Of a stretch of 36,422 bases of DNA, positions 8,193 to 16,033 are shown in pieces (position 1 is the stretch's first letter; each line of letters opens with the position of its first letter). The stretch comes from Curvivirga aplysinae (GTDB lineage: Bacteria; Pseudomonadota; Alphaproteobacteria; UBA8366; Aestuariispiraceae): positions 1 through 36,422 of the forward strand of contig NZ_SMMC01000212.1 of NCBI RefSeq assembly GCF_009711445.1, in the 5' to 3' direction. Position numbers and translations under genes: made by a program. The notes below the pieces were generated by a model. It saw only the letters and a program-made list of their open reading frames with translations. It searched no databases and had not been told where the DNA came from.

Positions 8193-8292
8193 GTATATCT
8201 CTTTCATATTTTCAATTCTGACTATTGAAAACAGATAAGCGAATCACCTAGATTGGATGCATCATATTTCAGCATGTTAGGGATCTACCTTT

Positions 8293-8682
8293 ATGGGCGA
8301 AGATACCAAAAATTACAGGGACCATCTAAAAGAGCGTCTTGCCTCCGAAATTCGTAAACAAGCACGTTACGCGGATGTCATGGTTTATTCTGTTTATGAC
8401 CTAAATATGCCCGAAGAAGGCCCTGTCGTTTTCGATCAATATGAAAGAAAGCAACTTATTAATCCAGATAACATTTCAATTGATATGGATTTTGACGGCA
8501 TTGGCGTTTGGTATATATGTTTCCGACAAGGTGATACATTTAGCGTTAGACATATCTTGCTAAAACGTACAAATGGCCGCTTCACTCATCAACAAACAGG
8601 CATTTTTGAAGGTTTCTGGGAAGATTGGCCGCGCTATGTTGCGGAAGACAAATGGGTAAAAAGCGCGATGCTGCATAACTAG
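8293..8682 (+). CDS. Conserved-looking hypothetical protein, 129 aa
   Basis: A soluble, mixed-charge protein of 129 residues with no signal peptide or membrane segment and no motif I recognise. The N-terminal third is basic and helical (YRDHLKERLASEIRKQARYAD). The rest is rich in Phe, Tyr, Trp and Asp (DMDFDGIGVWYICFRQGD, then FEGFWEDWPRYVAEDKW), suggesting a small alpha/beta fold. Codon use matches its neighbours, and the frame is open with no competing frame, so it is probably a real gene. It is 100 bases downstream of the EAL gene and may be on the same transcript. No function can be assigned. Confidence 0.65.
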   Translation: MGEDTKNYRDHLKERLASEIRKQARYADVMVYSVYDLNMPEEGPVVFDQYERKQLINPDNISIDMDFDGIGVWYICFRQGDTFSVRHILLKRTNGRFTHQQTGIFEGFWEDWPRYVAEDKWVKSAMLHN

Positions 8683-8691
8683 TTTATGCAG
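8671..8691. terminator. Hairpin over the stop codon between convergent genes
   Basis: CTGCATAA (8671-8678) and TTATGCAG (8684-8691) are perfect inverted copies around CTAGT. The stop codon TAG of the 8293 gene lies in the loop. There is no T tract, so it would be at best a weak bidirectional terminator or an mRNA-end stabiliser. Confidence 0.3.
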
Positions 8692-8722
8692 TAGCTATCT
8701 ATCACGCTCTTAATATAACTAA

Positions 8723-9118
8723 CTATTTCTCAATCACTCGTTTTTTGCGATCCTCGCCTAAGGCAACAAAGGTAAATTTACCTTCTGTTACAAGTTCGCG
8801 TTCTTCAACACCATTGCTACCGCGGCTACGCAATACCCATGCCTGAATGCTGAATGTTATGGATGTTGTTCCGATTCGCTCTTCATACGCGTAACAACAC
8901 ATTACATCCCCCACTGAAACAGGTTTATGAAACACCATTGCATCCACTGCTACAGTTGCTACACGGCCTTTCGTTGCTTGCCTTGCAGCAATACCACCCG
9001 CAATATCCATCTGAGACAAAAGCCAACCACCAAAAATATCACCATCTGGATTCGTATCCGCTGGCATAGCTAAAGTTCTTAAAACGAGTTCACCTTTCGG
9101 TTCTGTTACATTATCCAT
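8723..9118 (-). CDS. yciA: Acyl-CoA thioesterase, YciA family hotdog
   Basis: A 131-residue single-domain hotdog protein. Residues 20-45 (ADTNPDGDIFGGWLLSQMD) contain the conserved N-x-x-G-D-x-F-G-G-W-L helix entry of the YciA/BACH group, with the catalytic Asp in this loop, and VDAMVFHKPVSVGDVM forms the central strand. Such enzymes hydrolyse acyl-CoA to free CoA and fatty acid in the cytoplasm, usually as hexamers. Length is normal. It is divergent from parE, with 172 bases between the starts. Its own ribosome binding site is weak (AAAG). Substrate range cannot be read from sequence. Confidence 0.88.
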   Translation of the reverse strand: MDNVTEPKGELVLRTLAMPADTNPDGDIFGGWLLSQMDIAGGIAARQATKGRVATVAVDAMVFHKPVSVGDVMCCYAYEERIGTTSITFSIQAWVLRSRGSNGVEERELVTEGKFTFVALGEDRKKRVIEK

Positions 9119-9206
9119 CGTGATTTTCTTTCATTCTTTGAAGAATCCCCATAGCCTTCCAATTCATGGAGAATACTATCGGGGGAATAAGTCGCTCACA
9201 AGAGGG

Positions 9207-9215
9207 TTATCCACA
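9207..9215 (+). promoter_or_regulatory. Consensus DnaA box in the yciA-parE intergenic region
   Basis: TTATCCACA at 9207-9215 is a perfect match to the E. coli high-affinity DnaA box. It is single, about 50 bases upstream of the parE -35 region, with no AT-rich unwinding tract or cluster of boxes, so it is not an origin. DnaA control of parE is possible. Confidence 0.45.
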
Positions 9216-9255
9216 AGATAGTGTATAGTTTAACAATTTTTACACATTATGATGC

Positions 9256-9283
9256 TTGTCTACCTGTAGAGCGTCTCTATAAT
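9256..9283 (+). promoter_or_regulatory. parE promoter, probably giving a leaderless mRNA
   Basis: TTGTCT (9256-9261), 16 bases, then a perfect TATAAT (9278-9283). Only seven bases (ACATTAC) separate the -10 box from the parE ATG at 9291, so transcription should begin on or within a base or two of the start codon. Confidence 0.6.
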
Positions 9284-9290
9284 ACATTAC

Positions 9291-11282
9291 ATGTCTGATT
9301 TATTTAATACCGCTACTGCTGAAACCCAAGAGGGATATTCAGCAAAAGATATCGAGGTTCTAGAAGGTCTGGAACCAGTTCGCCACCGCCCGGGTATGTA
9401 TATTGGGGGAACCGATGAACGCGCGCTACACCATTTAGTCGCTGAAGTTCTCGATAATTCCATGGACGAAGCCGTAGCTGGACATGCAACACGCATAGAA
9501 GTGATGATCAATGCTGATGGATCAGTAACTATCCGCGATAATGGTCGCGGTATTCCGATTGATCCACATCCAAAATATAAAGATAAATCAGCACTTGAAG
9601 TCATTTTAACGACCTTGCATTCAGGCGGTAAATTTACAGGTAAAGCTTATGCAACCTCAGGCGGCTTGCATGGTGTTGGTATTTCTGTCGTAAACGCCCT
9701 TTCTGAATATCTGGTCATTGAAGTTGCGCGTGATAAAACACTGTATCGCCAAAAATATAGCCGTGGTCATTCTACGACAGCCTTGGAAAATATGGGCGCG
9801 ATTGCAAATCGTCGAGGTACAAGTGTTACTTTCTTGCCAGATCATGAGATTTTTGGGGCAACCGCACATTTCAAACCAGCAACTTTGCATCGTATGGTTC
9901 GATCAAAAGCCTATTTATTTAAAGGCGTTGAAATTCGATGGACCTGCGCAGCTGAATTGATCAAAGATGGTGATGATACACCTGAAAAAGACAGTCTACA
10001 TTTCCCCGGTGGTTTGGTTGATTATTTGCAAGAATCCATTGGTCAACGTGCCACTGTCGTACCACGTCCATTCGCAGGTGAAATGCGCGAAGAAGACGAT
10101 GTAGGACGTGTTGAATGGGCGATTAGCTGGACACATGATGGGGATGGTTTTAATAGCTCCTACTGTAACACTGTCCCAACCCCACAAGGTGGTAGCCATG
10201 AAGCCGGCTTGCGCTCCTCCATTGGTAAAGGTTTACGTGCCTATGGTGAGATGATTGGCAATAAAAAAGCTTCTCAAATCACGGGTGAGGATGTGATGGG
10301 TGAAGCCAGCAGTTTGCTTTCAGTATTTATCCGCGATCCACAATTCCAAGGCCAAACAAAAGACAAACTGGCCTCACCTGCCGCAACAAAATTGGTAGAA
10401 ACTGCGATTAAAGACCGTTTCGACATCTGGCTTACCGAAGACCCTGCCAGTGCCAATGACCTATTAGAATATGTGCTTGAACGTGTTGCTGAGCGCCAAA
10501 ACCGTCGTATTAAAAAAGAACAACGCCGTAAGACACCGACACGTCGTTTGCGCCTCCCTGGCAAGCTGGCTGATTGCTCAAGTAAATCATCTGAAGATAC
10601 CGAAATATTCTTGGTAGAGGGAGACTCTGCGGGTGGCTCTGCCAAACAAGCACGTAATCGTGCCAACCAAGCGATCCTTCCTCTACGTGGCAAGATCTTG
10701 AACGTTGCAAGTGCAAGTGCTGACAAGCTTCAAGCCAACCAAGAATTGAAAGATTTGGGCCAAGCATTGGGTTGCGGTACTAAAGGTGATTTCAAACTTG
10801 AAAACCTGCGTTATGAACGTGTCATCATCATGACTGATGCGGATGTGGATGGGGCACATATCGCCTCTCTACTTATGACATATTTTTATAGAGAGATGGC
10901 AGGACTTGTAGAAGCAGGCCGTCTATTCTTGGCATTGCCACCGCTCTATCGTATTTCTCAAGGCGGTAAGACTATGTATGCCCGCGATGACGATCATAAA
11001 GACGAGCTAATCGCCACTGAATTCAAAGGTCGTGGGAAAATCGACATTAGTCGATTCAAAGGTTTGGGTGAGATGCCGCCAGGGCAACTTAAAGAAACAA
11101 CGATGGACCCAAGTAAACGTACATTGATCAAAGTTCAGGTACCTAATCGTAGAAATGAAGATGAGCTAGAAGAATCAAGAAGAACCGCGAATATGGTTGA
11201 TAGCCTTATGGGAAAAAAACCAGAAAAGCGTTATGATTTCATTCAAGAGAATGCAGCCTTTGTTGAAGATTTAGACTTGTGA
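9291..11282 (+). CDS. parE: DNA topoisomerase IV subunit B (ParE)
   Basis: A 663-residue type IIA topoisomerase ATPase subunit. The N-terminal GHKL ATPase shows VLEGLEPVRHRPGMYIGG, the Mg-binding Asn in EVLDNSMDEA, DNGRGIPID and GGLHGVGISVVNALS. The TOPRIM domain shows LVEGDSAGGSAKQ and the metal-binding DADVDGAHI, and the end has FKGLGEMPPGQLKETTMDP. It is shorter than GyrB (about 800 residues) and lacks the GyrB insert, so ParE is the better call. With ParC it decatenates daughter chromosomes. The start MSDLFN...YSAKDIEVLEGL is the usual ParE N-terminus. There is no Shine-Dalgarno sequence, consistent with leaderless translation. A DnaA box lies upstream. parC is not in the window. Confidence 0.96.
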   Translation: MSDLFNTATAETQEGYSAKDIEVLEGLEPVRHRPGMYIGGTDERALHHLVAEVLDNSMDEAVAGHATRIEVMINADGSVTIRDNGRGIPIDPHPKYKDKSALEVILTTLHSGGKFTGKAYATSGGLHGVGISVVNALSEYLVIEVARDKTLYRQKYSRGHSTTALENMGAIANRRGTSVTFLPDHEIFGATAHFKPATLHRMVRSKAYLFKGVEIRWTCAAELIKDGDDTPEKDSLHFPGGLVDYLQESIGQRATVVPRPFAGEMREEDDVGRVEWAISWTHDGDGFNSSYCNTVPTPQGGSHEAGLRSSIGKGLRAYGEMIGNKKASQITGEDVMGEASSLLSVFIRDPQFQGQTKDKLASPAATKLVETAIKDRFDIWLTEDPASANDLLEYVLERVAERQNRRIKKEQRRKTPTRRLRLPGKLADCSSKSSEDTEIFLVEGDSAGGSAKQARNRANQAILPLRGKILNVASASADKLQANQELKDLGQALGCGTKGDFKLENLRYERVIIMTDADVDGAHIASLLMTYFYREMAGLVEAGRLFLALPPLYRISQGGKTMYARDDDHKDELIATEFKGRGKIDISRFKGLGEMPPGQLKETTMDPSKRTLIKVQVPNRRNEDELEESRRTANMVDSLMGKKPEKRYDFIQENAAFVEDLDL

Positions 11283-11336
11283 TCTAGTAATAAGTTACCC
11301 ATATCTTACTAATTTAGACAATTGAAGGAATATGCT

Positions 11337-11915
11337 ATGCGTTCTTTTGTAACTAAATTGGGGATACTTTTCGTATCCGCTATATTTTTGTCCAGTTGTC
11401 TTTCAACAACGACTTCATATAATCAAAATATCACCAGTCGTTTTAACAACTCTGACTTCGCTTTTCTAAAGAAAAAATACCCTATGGTGTTGAATGCGAA
11501 AGGAGTTCCCAATAATGATATGCGTACAGATTTAATCGAAGTTATGGTTGAAAAATATTCAGGTATGCATCGCTTTAGACATGCAACTTTCGCATCAGCA
11601 ATTGATTTCAAGGGCCAGCAAGAAATTACCTTTGTCATTAATATAAACCCGACAGAAAATACATCTGCATGGGATATTTGTTCAGAAGATATTCCTTCAT
11701 TACAAAGTATATCTGATGCAAATTCAATTAAGTCAGCTCAATTTGCATTTTGTCGTAAGGATAAAGCATGGAGCTATATTACAATGAAATTTAGCCAACC
11801 TGTGAAGGCTACATCTAGTGAGTTTAAAGATGCTATTGGCCTTGCTGCACATAGTATCTTGTATAAAAGCAACAATCCATTCAATGGTTGTGGTATACCT
11901 GCAACAAGATGCTAG
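11337..11915 (+). CDS. Putative lipoprotein of unknown function
   Basis: A 192-residue protein with a lipoprotein signal peptide: basic MRSFVTK, a hydrophobic core, and lipobox LSSC with the acylated cysteine at residue 21. ATG 11337 is chosen because GAAGGA lies 7 bases upstream; an upstream TTG at 11322 in the same frame has no ribosome binding site. The mature part (about 170 residues) has several Cys residues (CSEDIP, FCRKDKAW, CGIPATRC) that could form disulfides in the periplasm. No family is recognised. It follows parE by 54 bases with no visible terminator and may be read through from it, but a functional link is not implied. Confidence 0.7.
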   Translation: MRSFVTKLGILFVSAIFLSSCLSTTTSYNQNITSRFNNSDFAFLKKKYPMVLNAKGVPNNDMRTDLIEVMVEKYSGMHRFRHATFASAIDFKGQQEITFVININPTENTSAWDICSEDIPSLQSISDANSIKSAQFAFCRKDKAWSYITMKFSQPVKATSSEFKDAIGLAAHSILYKSNNPFNGCGIPATRC

Positions 11916-11925
11916 AATCTTTGGC

Positions 11926-12630
11926 TTACTGATAGTTTTCTAACCAGTCTCTCATTAACGCCGTAGTCGCAAATGGGCGTTCCAAAGTAGCCAAATGTCC
12001 GCATTCCTCGATTATGCAAAGACGAGAATTCGCTAACAAACTCGATGACTCCTCAGATAATGCCAAAGGCGTAACTTCATCTTGACGTCCACAAATAACT
12101 AATGATGGCATGTTGTAACCGGATAAATCATTACGACTATCTGGGCGGTTTAAAATTGCTGTTTGCTGACGCACAAAAGCTTCTTGCCCCACATGTGCGG
12201 CCATATCCATAACCGTTGTTGTTAACGCCTCATCCTCCATACGGTCCGGATGAATTAACATCGGTAACAAACGTGGTGTAACTCCCTTAAATTTTCCTTT
12301 AGAAGTCAGCGAAATTAAGCCACGACGGCGACGCTTTTGCTCCTCACTATCCTGTCTGGAAGAGGTATCAATTAATGCCAACTTCAGAACACGTTCAGGT
12401 GCTTGGCGTAAAATTTCCAAAGATACATACCCGCCCATAGACAAGCCAGCCAATGCGAATTTATCCGGCGCATTATCCAAGATACGCTTGGCCATATCTT
12501 CAACACTATCATCCTGTAAAGTATCACCCACATACATGTCTGCAATATCAGATAAGTATTTAAGTTGATGCCCCCAAAGACGTTCATCACATAATAAACC
12601 CGGCACCATTACCAAAGGCGTTTTAGACAT
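11926..12630 (-). CDS. Alpha/beta hydrolase
   Basis: A 234-residue alpha/beta-hydrolase fold enzyme. The oxyanion-hole strand VMVPGLLCDERLW is followed by the nucleophile elbow GLSMGG with Ser64. The acid is probably the Asp in VICGRQDEVTP and the histidine is in EECGHLATLERP near the C-terminus. Similar short hydrolases act on esters, lactones or acyl-ACP, and the substrate is unknown. No signal peptide, so cytoplasmic. It lies 20 bases downstream of the isochorismatase-like gene on the same strand, and the two probably form an operon. Confidence 0.85.
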   Translation of the reverse strand: MSKTPLVMVPGLLCDERLWGHQLKYLSDIADMYVGDTLQDDSVEDMAKRILDNAPDKFALAGLSMGGYVSLEILRQAPERVLKLALIDTSSRQDSEEQKRRRRGLISLTSKGKFKGVTPRLLPMLIHPDRMEDEALTTTVMDMAAHVGQEAFVRQQTAILNRPDSRNDLSGYNMPSLVICGRQDEVTPLALSEESSSLLANSRLCIIEECGHLATLERPFATTALMRDWLENYQ

Positions 12631-12650
12631 TTCTTTTCTTTCTGTTTCTT

Positions 12651-13202
12651 TTATTTAATAAGTGCTGCTATAGATTTGAAACTATCCGTTCCCGCCTTCC
12701 CCATCCATTCAAAGGCAACCATTTCCGTTGACACCAAGGTCACTCCTGCTTGTTGCATTCTTTCACAAGCAACTTTTTTATTTTCATTCATTCGGGAGGA
12801 AATCGCATCGGTGACTAAAAATACATCATATTCAGCTTGCTGGAATTCAATCGCAGTTTGTAACACGCATACATGTGCTTCCATCCCGCAAATAACAAGT
12901 TGTTTTCTTTGGGATTGTTGACCAATAACTTCACGAATCTGATTTTCTCGATAACAAGAAAAATTAATTTTTTCAAAAACTTGTGCTTGAGCTTCATTAA
13001 GAAAACTATCCAGTGACTGCGCTGTATGCCCTAATCCCTTCGGATATTGCTCAGAGACAAATACAGGCACACCCAACTGGCAAGCTGTTTGAAGTAAAAT
13101 CTGTGTATTATCGATCACCTGCCGAGGTTCCGAAACTGCGGGAAGCAAGCCTTCTTGAACATCAACAACGAGCAAAGATGACGAATTCACATTTAATAAC
13201 AT
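12651..13202 (-). CDS. Isochorismatase-family cysteine hydrolase
   Basis: A 183-residue member of the isochorismatase-like (YcaC/nicotinamidase) fold. The catalytic triad is visible: Asp14 in LLVVDVQEGLLP, Lys78 in VFEKINFSCY, and Cys112 in ICGMEAHVCVLQTA, with the cis-peptide before Ala in GMEAH. Length fits the small hydrolases of this group, which cleave amide or enol-ether bonds of small molecules. It lacks the extra loops of PncA, so nicotinamidase is not claimed. GGAG lies 9 bases before the ATG. First gene of a likely two-gene operon with the alpha/beta hydrolase, divergent from the DEAD-box helicase gene. Confidence 0.87.
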   Translation of the reverse strand: MLLNVNSSSLLVVDVQEGLLPAVSEPRQVIDNTQILLQTACQLGVPVFVSEQYPKGLGHTAQSLDSFLNEAQAQVFEKINFSCYRENQIREVIGQQSQRKQLVICGMEAHVCVLQTAIEFQQAEYDVFLVTDAISSRMNENKKVACERMQQAGVTLVSTEMVAFEWMGKAGTDSFKSIAALIK

Positions 13203-13339
13203 TTCATACGTCTCCTTAAAGAAAAAAACACTTCAATTATACCTTACGATAACCTATTGGGCACGTTGCGAAAAAGCAACGCTTTGACATTATTAATACA
13301 AGAAAATCACCAATATCACTGTTTTTTCTAATGGAAAGA

Positions 13340-13367
13340 TTGACAGATAGCCACCAGACCCTAGTAT
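13340..13367 (+). promoter_or_regulatory. Candidate promoter of the DEAD-box helicase gene
   Basis: TTGACA (13340-13345), 16 bases, then TAGTAT (13362-13367). This gives a 5' untranslated region of about 100 bases, long for this window, as is common for cold-regulated helicase mRNAs. Further upstream CGTTGC-GAAAAA-GCAACG (13264-13281) forms a short hairpin of unknown use. Confidence 0.45.
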
Positions 13368-13477
13368 CCCCTACGGTTTCAGTGTAAACTGTAAGTAAGT
13401 ATTTCAGAAATATTTAAGATATATGTCCGCTTTCCTTTAACGATGTCGGATATTTAATCATTTAGAAGCGAGACTTT

Positions 13478-14803
13478 ATGGCGACAAGCTTTGAAGATTT
13501 AGGACTTGGTCCTGAAGTTCTGCGTGCGGTAAGCGATGCAGGTTATACAACCCCGACCCCGATCCAAGAAAAAGCGATCCCTTTCATAATGATGAACAGG
13601 GATGTATTGGGGTGCGCACAAACTGGTACAGGGAAAACAGCATCCTTCACCTTGCCAATGATAGACATTTTAGCACATGGTCGCGCACGTGCACGTATGC
13701 CACGATCCATTATCCTCGCACCAACACGTGAGCTTGCAGCTCAGGTCGCAGATAACTTCGAAACATACGGCAAATATCATAAGTTATCCATGGCATTGCT
13801 TATTGGTGGTATATCTTTCAATGAACAAGAGAAAGCTCTAGATCGCGGTGCAGATGTTCTCATCGCAACCCCAGGCCGCCTTATGGATCATATTGATCGT
13901 GGTAAAGTATTATTGTCAGACACAAAAATCGTCGTAATTGATGAAGCAGATCGTATGCTTGATATGGGTTTCATCCCGGATGTGGAAAAAATTATTGGTA
14001 TGGTTTCTTCCATGCGTCAGACAGTGATGTTCTCTGCGACGATGCCAAAAGAAATTCGTAATCTCGCTGAGAAATTTCTGTCCAATCCAAAAGAATTAAC
14101 AGTTGATCCACCTTCCTCTACAGCACAAACAATTACGCAAGGTATTGCCCATGTAGGGCCTCGCCAGAAACGTAGCGTTTTGGAAAAATGGTTAAAGGAA
14201 GATAATATCCAAAATGGTGTTATTTTCTGTAATCGCAAACGTGACGTCTCAAATCTCCACAAAAGTTTAGAGAAAAAGGGCTTCTCGGTTGGTGCATTAC
14301 ATGGCGATATGGATCAGCATAAACGCATGGAGTGGTTGGAGAAATTCAAGTCGGGTGAGGTAAAGTTCCTCGTCTGCTCTGATGTTGCTGCACGCGGCTT
14401 GGATATTGCTGCTGTTAGCCATGTATTTAACTACGATGTTCCTTTAAACGCTGAAGATTATGTGCATCGCATTGGTCGTACAGGTCGCGCCGGACGTGAA
14501 GGAACCGCTTATATGCTGGTAACTCATCATGACGAGAAACTGTTAACAGCGATTGAAAAAATCGTTGGATCTTCACTTCCCGTTCTGGAAGGCATGGAAC
14601 CACGCAGCAAAGAAGATAAAAGCTCAAACGCTAGTCACGAGAATAAGCAAGCTTCAAACAAGAACTACCAAGAGCGTGGAAACCGCAAGAGAGGTAGAAA
14701 ATATCGTGATCAGGATTTCGAAATCGGAATAGAACCTGAATTTGATATGCCATTTGGACAGACCCCAAATGTGCCAGCCTTCCTATTAAGAAGTTTCAAA
14801 TAA
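13478..14803 (+). CDS. DEAD-box ATP-dependent RNA helicase, RhlE-like
   Basis: A 441-residue superfamily 2 helicase with all motifs: Q motif GYTTPTPIQ (22-30), Walker A AQTGTGKT (47-54), PTRELAAQ (82-89), TPGRLMD, DEAD (155-158), SAT in MFSATMP, VLHGDMD-like GALHGDMDQ, ARGLDIA and HRIGRTGRAG. The C-terminal 70 residues are low-complexity and rich in Lys, Arg, Asn and Glu, with an RKRGRK patch typical of RNA-binding tails. It unwinds or remodels RNA in ribosome assembly, decay or cold adaptation. The RhlE/CsdA subgroup is inferred from the short tail. Long 5' leader. Confidence 0.94.
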   Translation: MATSFEDLGLGPEVLRAVSDAGYTTPTPIQEKAIPFIMMNRDVLGCAQTGTGKTASFTLPMIDILAHGRARARMPRSIILAPTRELAAQVADNFETYGKYHKLSMALLIGGISFNEQEKALDRGADVLIATPGRLMDHIDRGKVLLSDTKIVVIDEADRMLDMGFIPDVEKIIGMVSSMRQTVMFSATMPKEIRNLAEKFLSNPKELTVDPPSSTAQTITQGIAHVGPRQKRSVLEKWLKEDNIQNGVIFCNRKRDVSNLHKSLEKKGFSVGALHGDMDQHKRMEWLEKFKSGEVKFLVCSDVAARGLDIAAVSHVFNYDVPLNAEDYVHRIGRTGRAGREGTAYMLVTHHDEKLLTAIEKIVGSSLPVLEGMEPRSKEDKSSNASHENKQASNKNYQERGNRKRGRKYRDQDFEIGIEPEFDMPFGQTPNVPAFLLRSFK

Positions 14804-14839
14804 ACTCAATACTATTTTCTGATCATACGAGGATAACTT

Positions 14840-15079
14840 ATGCAAACAATTTTCATCCAAGTGAAAGCTGAGTTAGGACGTGCTTACGAAGTTGCAGATG
14901 CAGCCAGTGAAGTGGAACAAGTGTCAGAAGTATATTCCACATCTGGGCATTATGATTTGATGATGAAATGCTATTTGCCAAAAGATGAAGATATTGGTCA
15001 TTTTGTGAATGAGGCAATTCAAACACTTCCAGGCGTAAAAGACACATTCACAATTATCACATTCAAAGCCTTCTCTTAG
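14840..15079 (+). CDS. Stand-alone Lrp/AsnC ligand-binding (RAM) domain protein
   Basis: Only 79 residues, equal to the C-terminal effector-binding domain of Lrp/AsnC regulators without the DNA-binding domain. It has the alternating beta-alpha-beta pattern and the signature YSTSGHYDLMMKCYL, then LPGVKDTFTIITFKAF. GAGG precedes the ATG by 8 bases, and no helix-turn-helix frame lies upstream, so this is a native short form rather than a truncation. Such proteins form dimers that bind amino acids and may modulate full-length AsnC proteins. It lies 36 bases after the helicase gene. Confidence 0.88.
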   Translation: MQTIFIQVKAELGRAYEVADAASEVEQVSEVYSTSGHYDLMMKCYLPKDEDIGHFVNEAIQTLPGVKDTFTIITFKAFS

Positions 15080-15080
15080 T

Positions 15081-15109
15081 TTGACAAGTCTGATTTGGGA
15101 AGTGATAGT
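15081..15109 (+). promoter_or_regulatory. Candidate promoter of cheZ
   Basis: A perfect TTGACA (15081-15086) is followed after 17 bases by GATAGT (15104-15109). Transcription would start about 40 bases before the cheZ ATG. Confidence 0.4.
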
Positions 15110-15154
15110 AAGTAATCGATTCAATAAAATTTGTAGATTTGACAGAGAGTTAAA

Positions 15155-15709
15155 ATGGTAGCCAAGGTAGATATCAACGAAAACGACGACAAGCTCAAAG
15201 CGGAAATTGTAAGTCTTGTTCAATATATCCGTCGCTTTCGTGAAGAAATCGCCCATATGGTCCAACGTGAAAACGACCAAACTCGTTTTGAAAGCATGTC
15301 AGATCAACTAGATGAAATTGTTGGTGCGACAGAAAGCGCAACTAATTCAATCCTTGAGTCAGTTGAGAATATTGAAAGTGTTATTGATGGCTTGCGCGAA
15401 GCATCTGATGATGCAAAACGCAATGAGTTATGTGATAAAATTTCTGAAAACACCATGCATGCTATGGAAGCATGTACATTCCAAGATATCACTGGTCAGC
15501 GCGTAACAAAGATTGTTCGTTCCATGAAATTTGTTGTACAGCGTGTTGATGCGCTGACAGAATTATGGGGTCGAGATGAAATTGAAGATATGGCTGTTGG
15601 TTTTGCAAAGGACGATGAACGATCGGGCGATGAAGCTTTGTTGAACGGTCCTGCCCTTCCTGAGGAAACTTCTATTTCCCAAGATGATATCGATAAATTA
15701 TTCGATTAA
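15155..15709 (+). CDS. cheZ: CheZ-like chemotaxis protein phosphatase
   Basis: A 184-residue, almost entirely helical acidic protein. The catalytic segment is ACTFQDITGQRVTKI (107-120), matching the CheZ motif in which Asp111 and Gln115 would correspond to the residues that position water for CheY-P dephosphorylation. The long heptad-rich helices on either side (about 45-105 and 112-140) form the CheZ hairpin. The extreme C-terminus, ISQDDIDKLFD (174-184), is an amphipathic peptide after a linker, as expected for the CheY-binding tail. It is shorter than enteric CheZ (214). No cheY or other chemotaxis gene is adjacent, so it is an orphan in this window. GAGAG precedes the ATG. Confidence 0.82.
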   Translation: MVAKVDINENDDKLKAEIVSLVQYIRRFREEIAHMVQRENDQTRFESMSDQLDEIVGATESATNSILESVENIESVIDGLREASDDAKRNELCDKISENTMHAMEACTFQDITGQRVTKIVRSMKFVVQRVDALTELWGRDEIEDMAVGFAKDDERSGDEALLNGPALPEETSISQDDIDKLFD

Positions 15710-15736
15710 TTTTTAATTCGTTTTTATAGGGCGACT

Positions 15737-15937
15737 ATGTCTGCAGGTTATAGAGCTGTAACAGCGTTTTTATTGGTCTCTTGGATCATCTTTTATATTC
15801 TTCTTGCTTGGTATATCGGTGGCTTCATTCCGTTAGATTCGGATTTTATTGAACTGGCATATTATCCTGTAGCTGGTTTAGCATGGATCCCTATTGCTGC
15901 ATGGATATTAAAGAAACGCCATCGCGAAGAAAGTTAA
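15737..15937 (+). CDS. Small two-helix membrane protein (DUF2842-like)
   Basis: A 66-residue protein with two hydrophobic segments (about 8-28 and 41-58) and a basic C-terminus (KKRHREES), so both ends should be cytoplasmic. The second segment, YYPVAGLAWIPIAAWILKK, resembles the end of the DUF2842 family of small alphaproteobacterial membrane proteins; this is recognition by eye only. AGGG lies 5 bases before the ATG. It follows cheZ by 27 bases and is probably co-transcribed. Function unknown. Confidence 0.7.
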   Translation: MSAGYRAVTAFLLVSWIIFYILLAWYIGGFIPLDSDFIELAYYPVAGLAWIPIAAWILKKRHREES

Positions 15938-16033
15938 CTTGAGCTGAAGATTATCTTTTATCTTTTATTAATAGACATTTTTTGTCAAAGACTTATATTA
16001 ATAAAAGCTAATTCTAACCCAGTGATTGAGTAG

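Noticed and set aside
9207-9215. Replication origin near parE
   Set aside because: Only one consensus DnaA box, no AT-rich unwinding tract and no dnaA, hemE or parAB neighbours.
10274-10726. 150-aa minus-strand frame inside parE
   Set aside because: It lies wholly antisense to the conserved ParE coding sequence and is Ser/Arg-rich, typical of a shadow frame.
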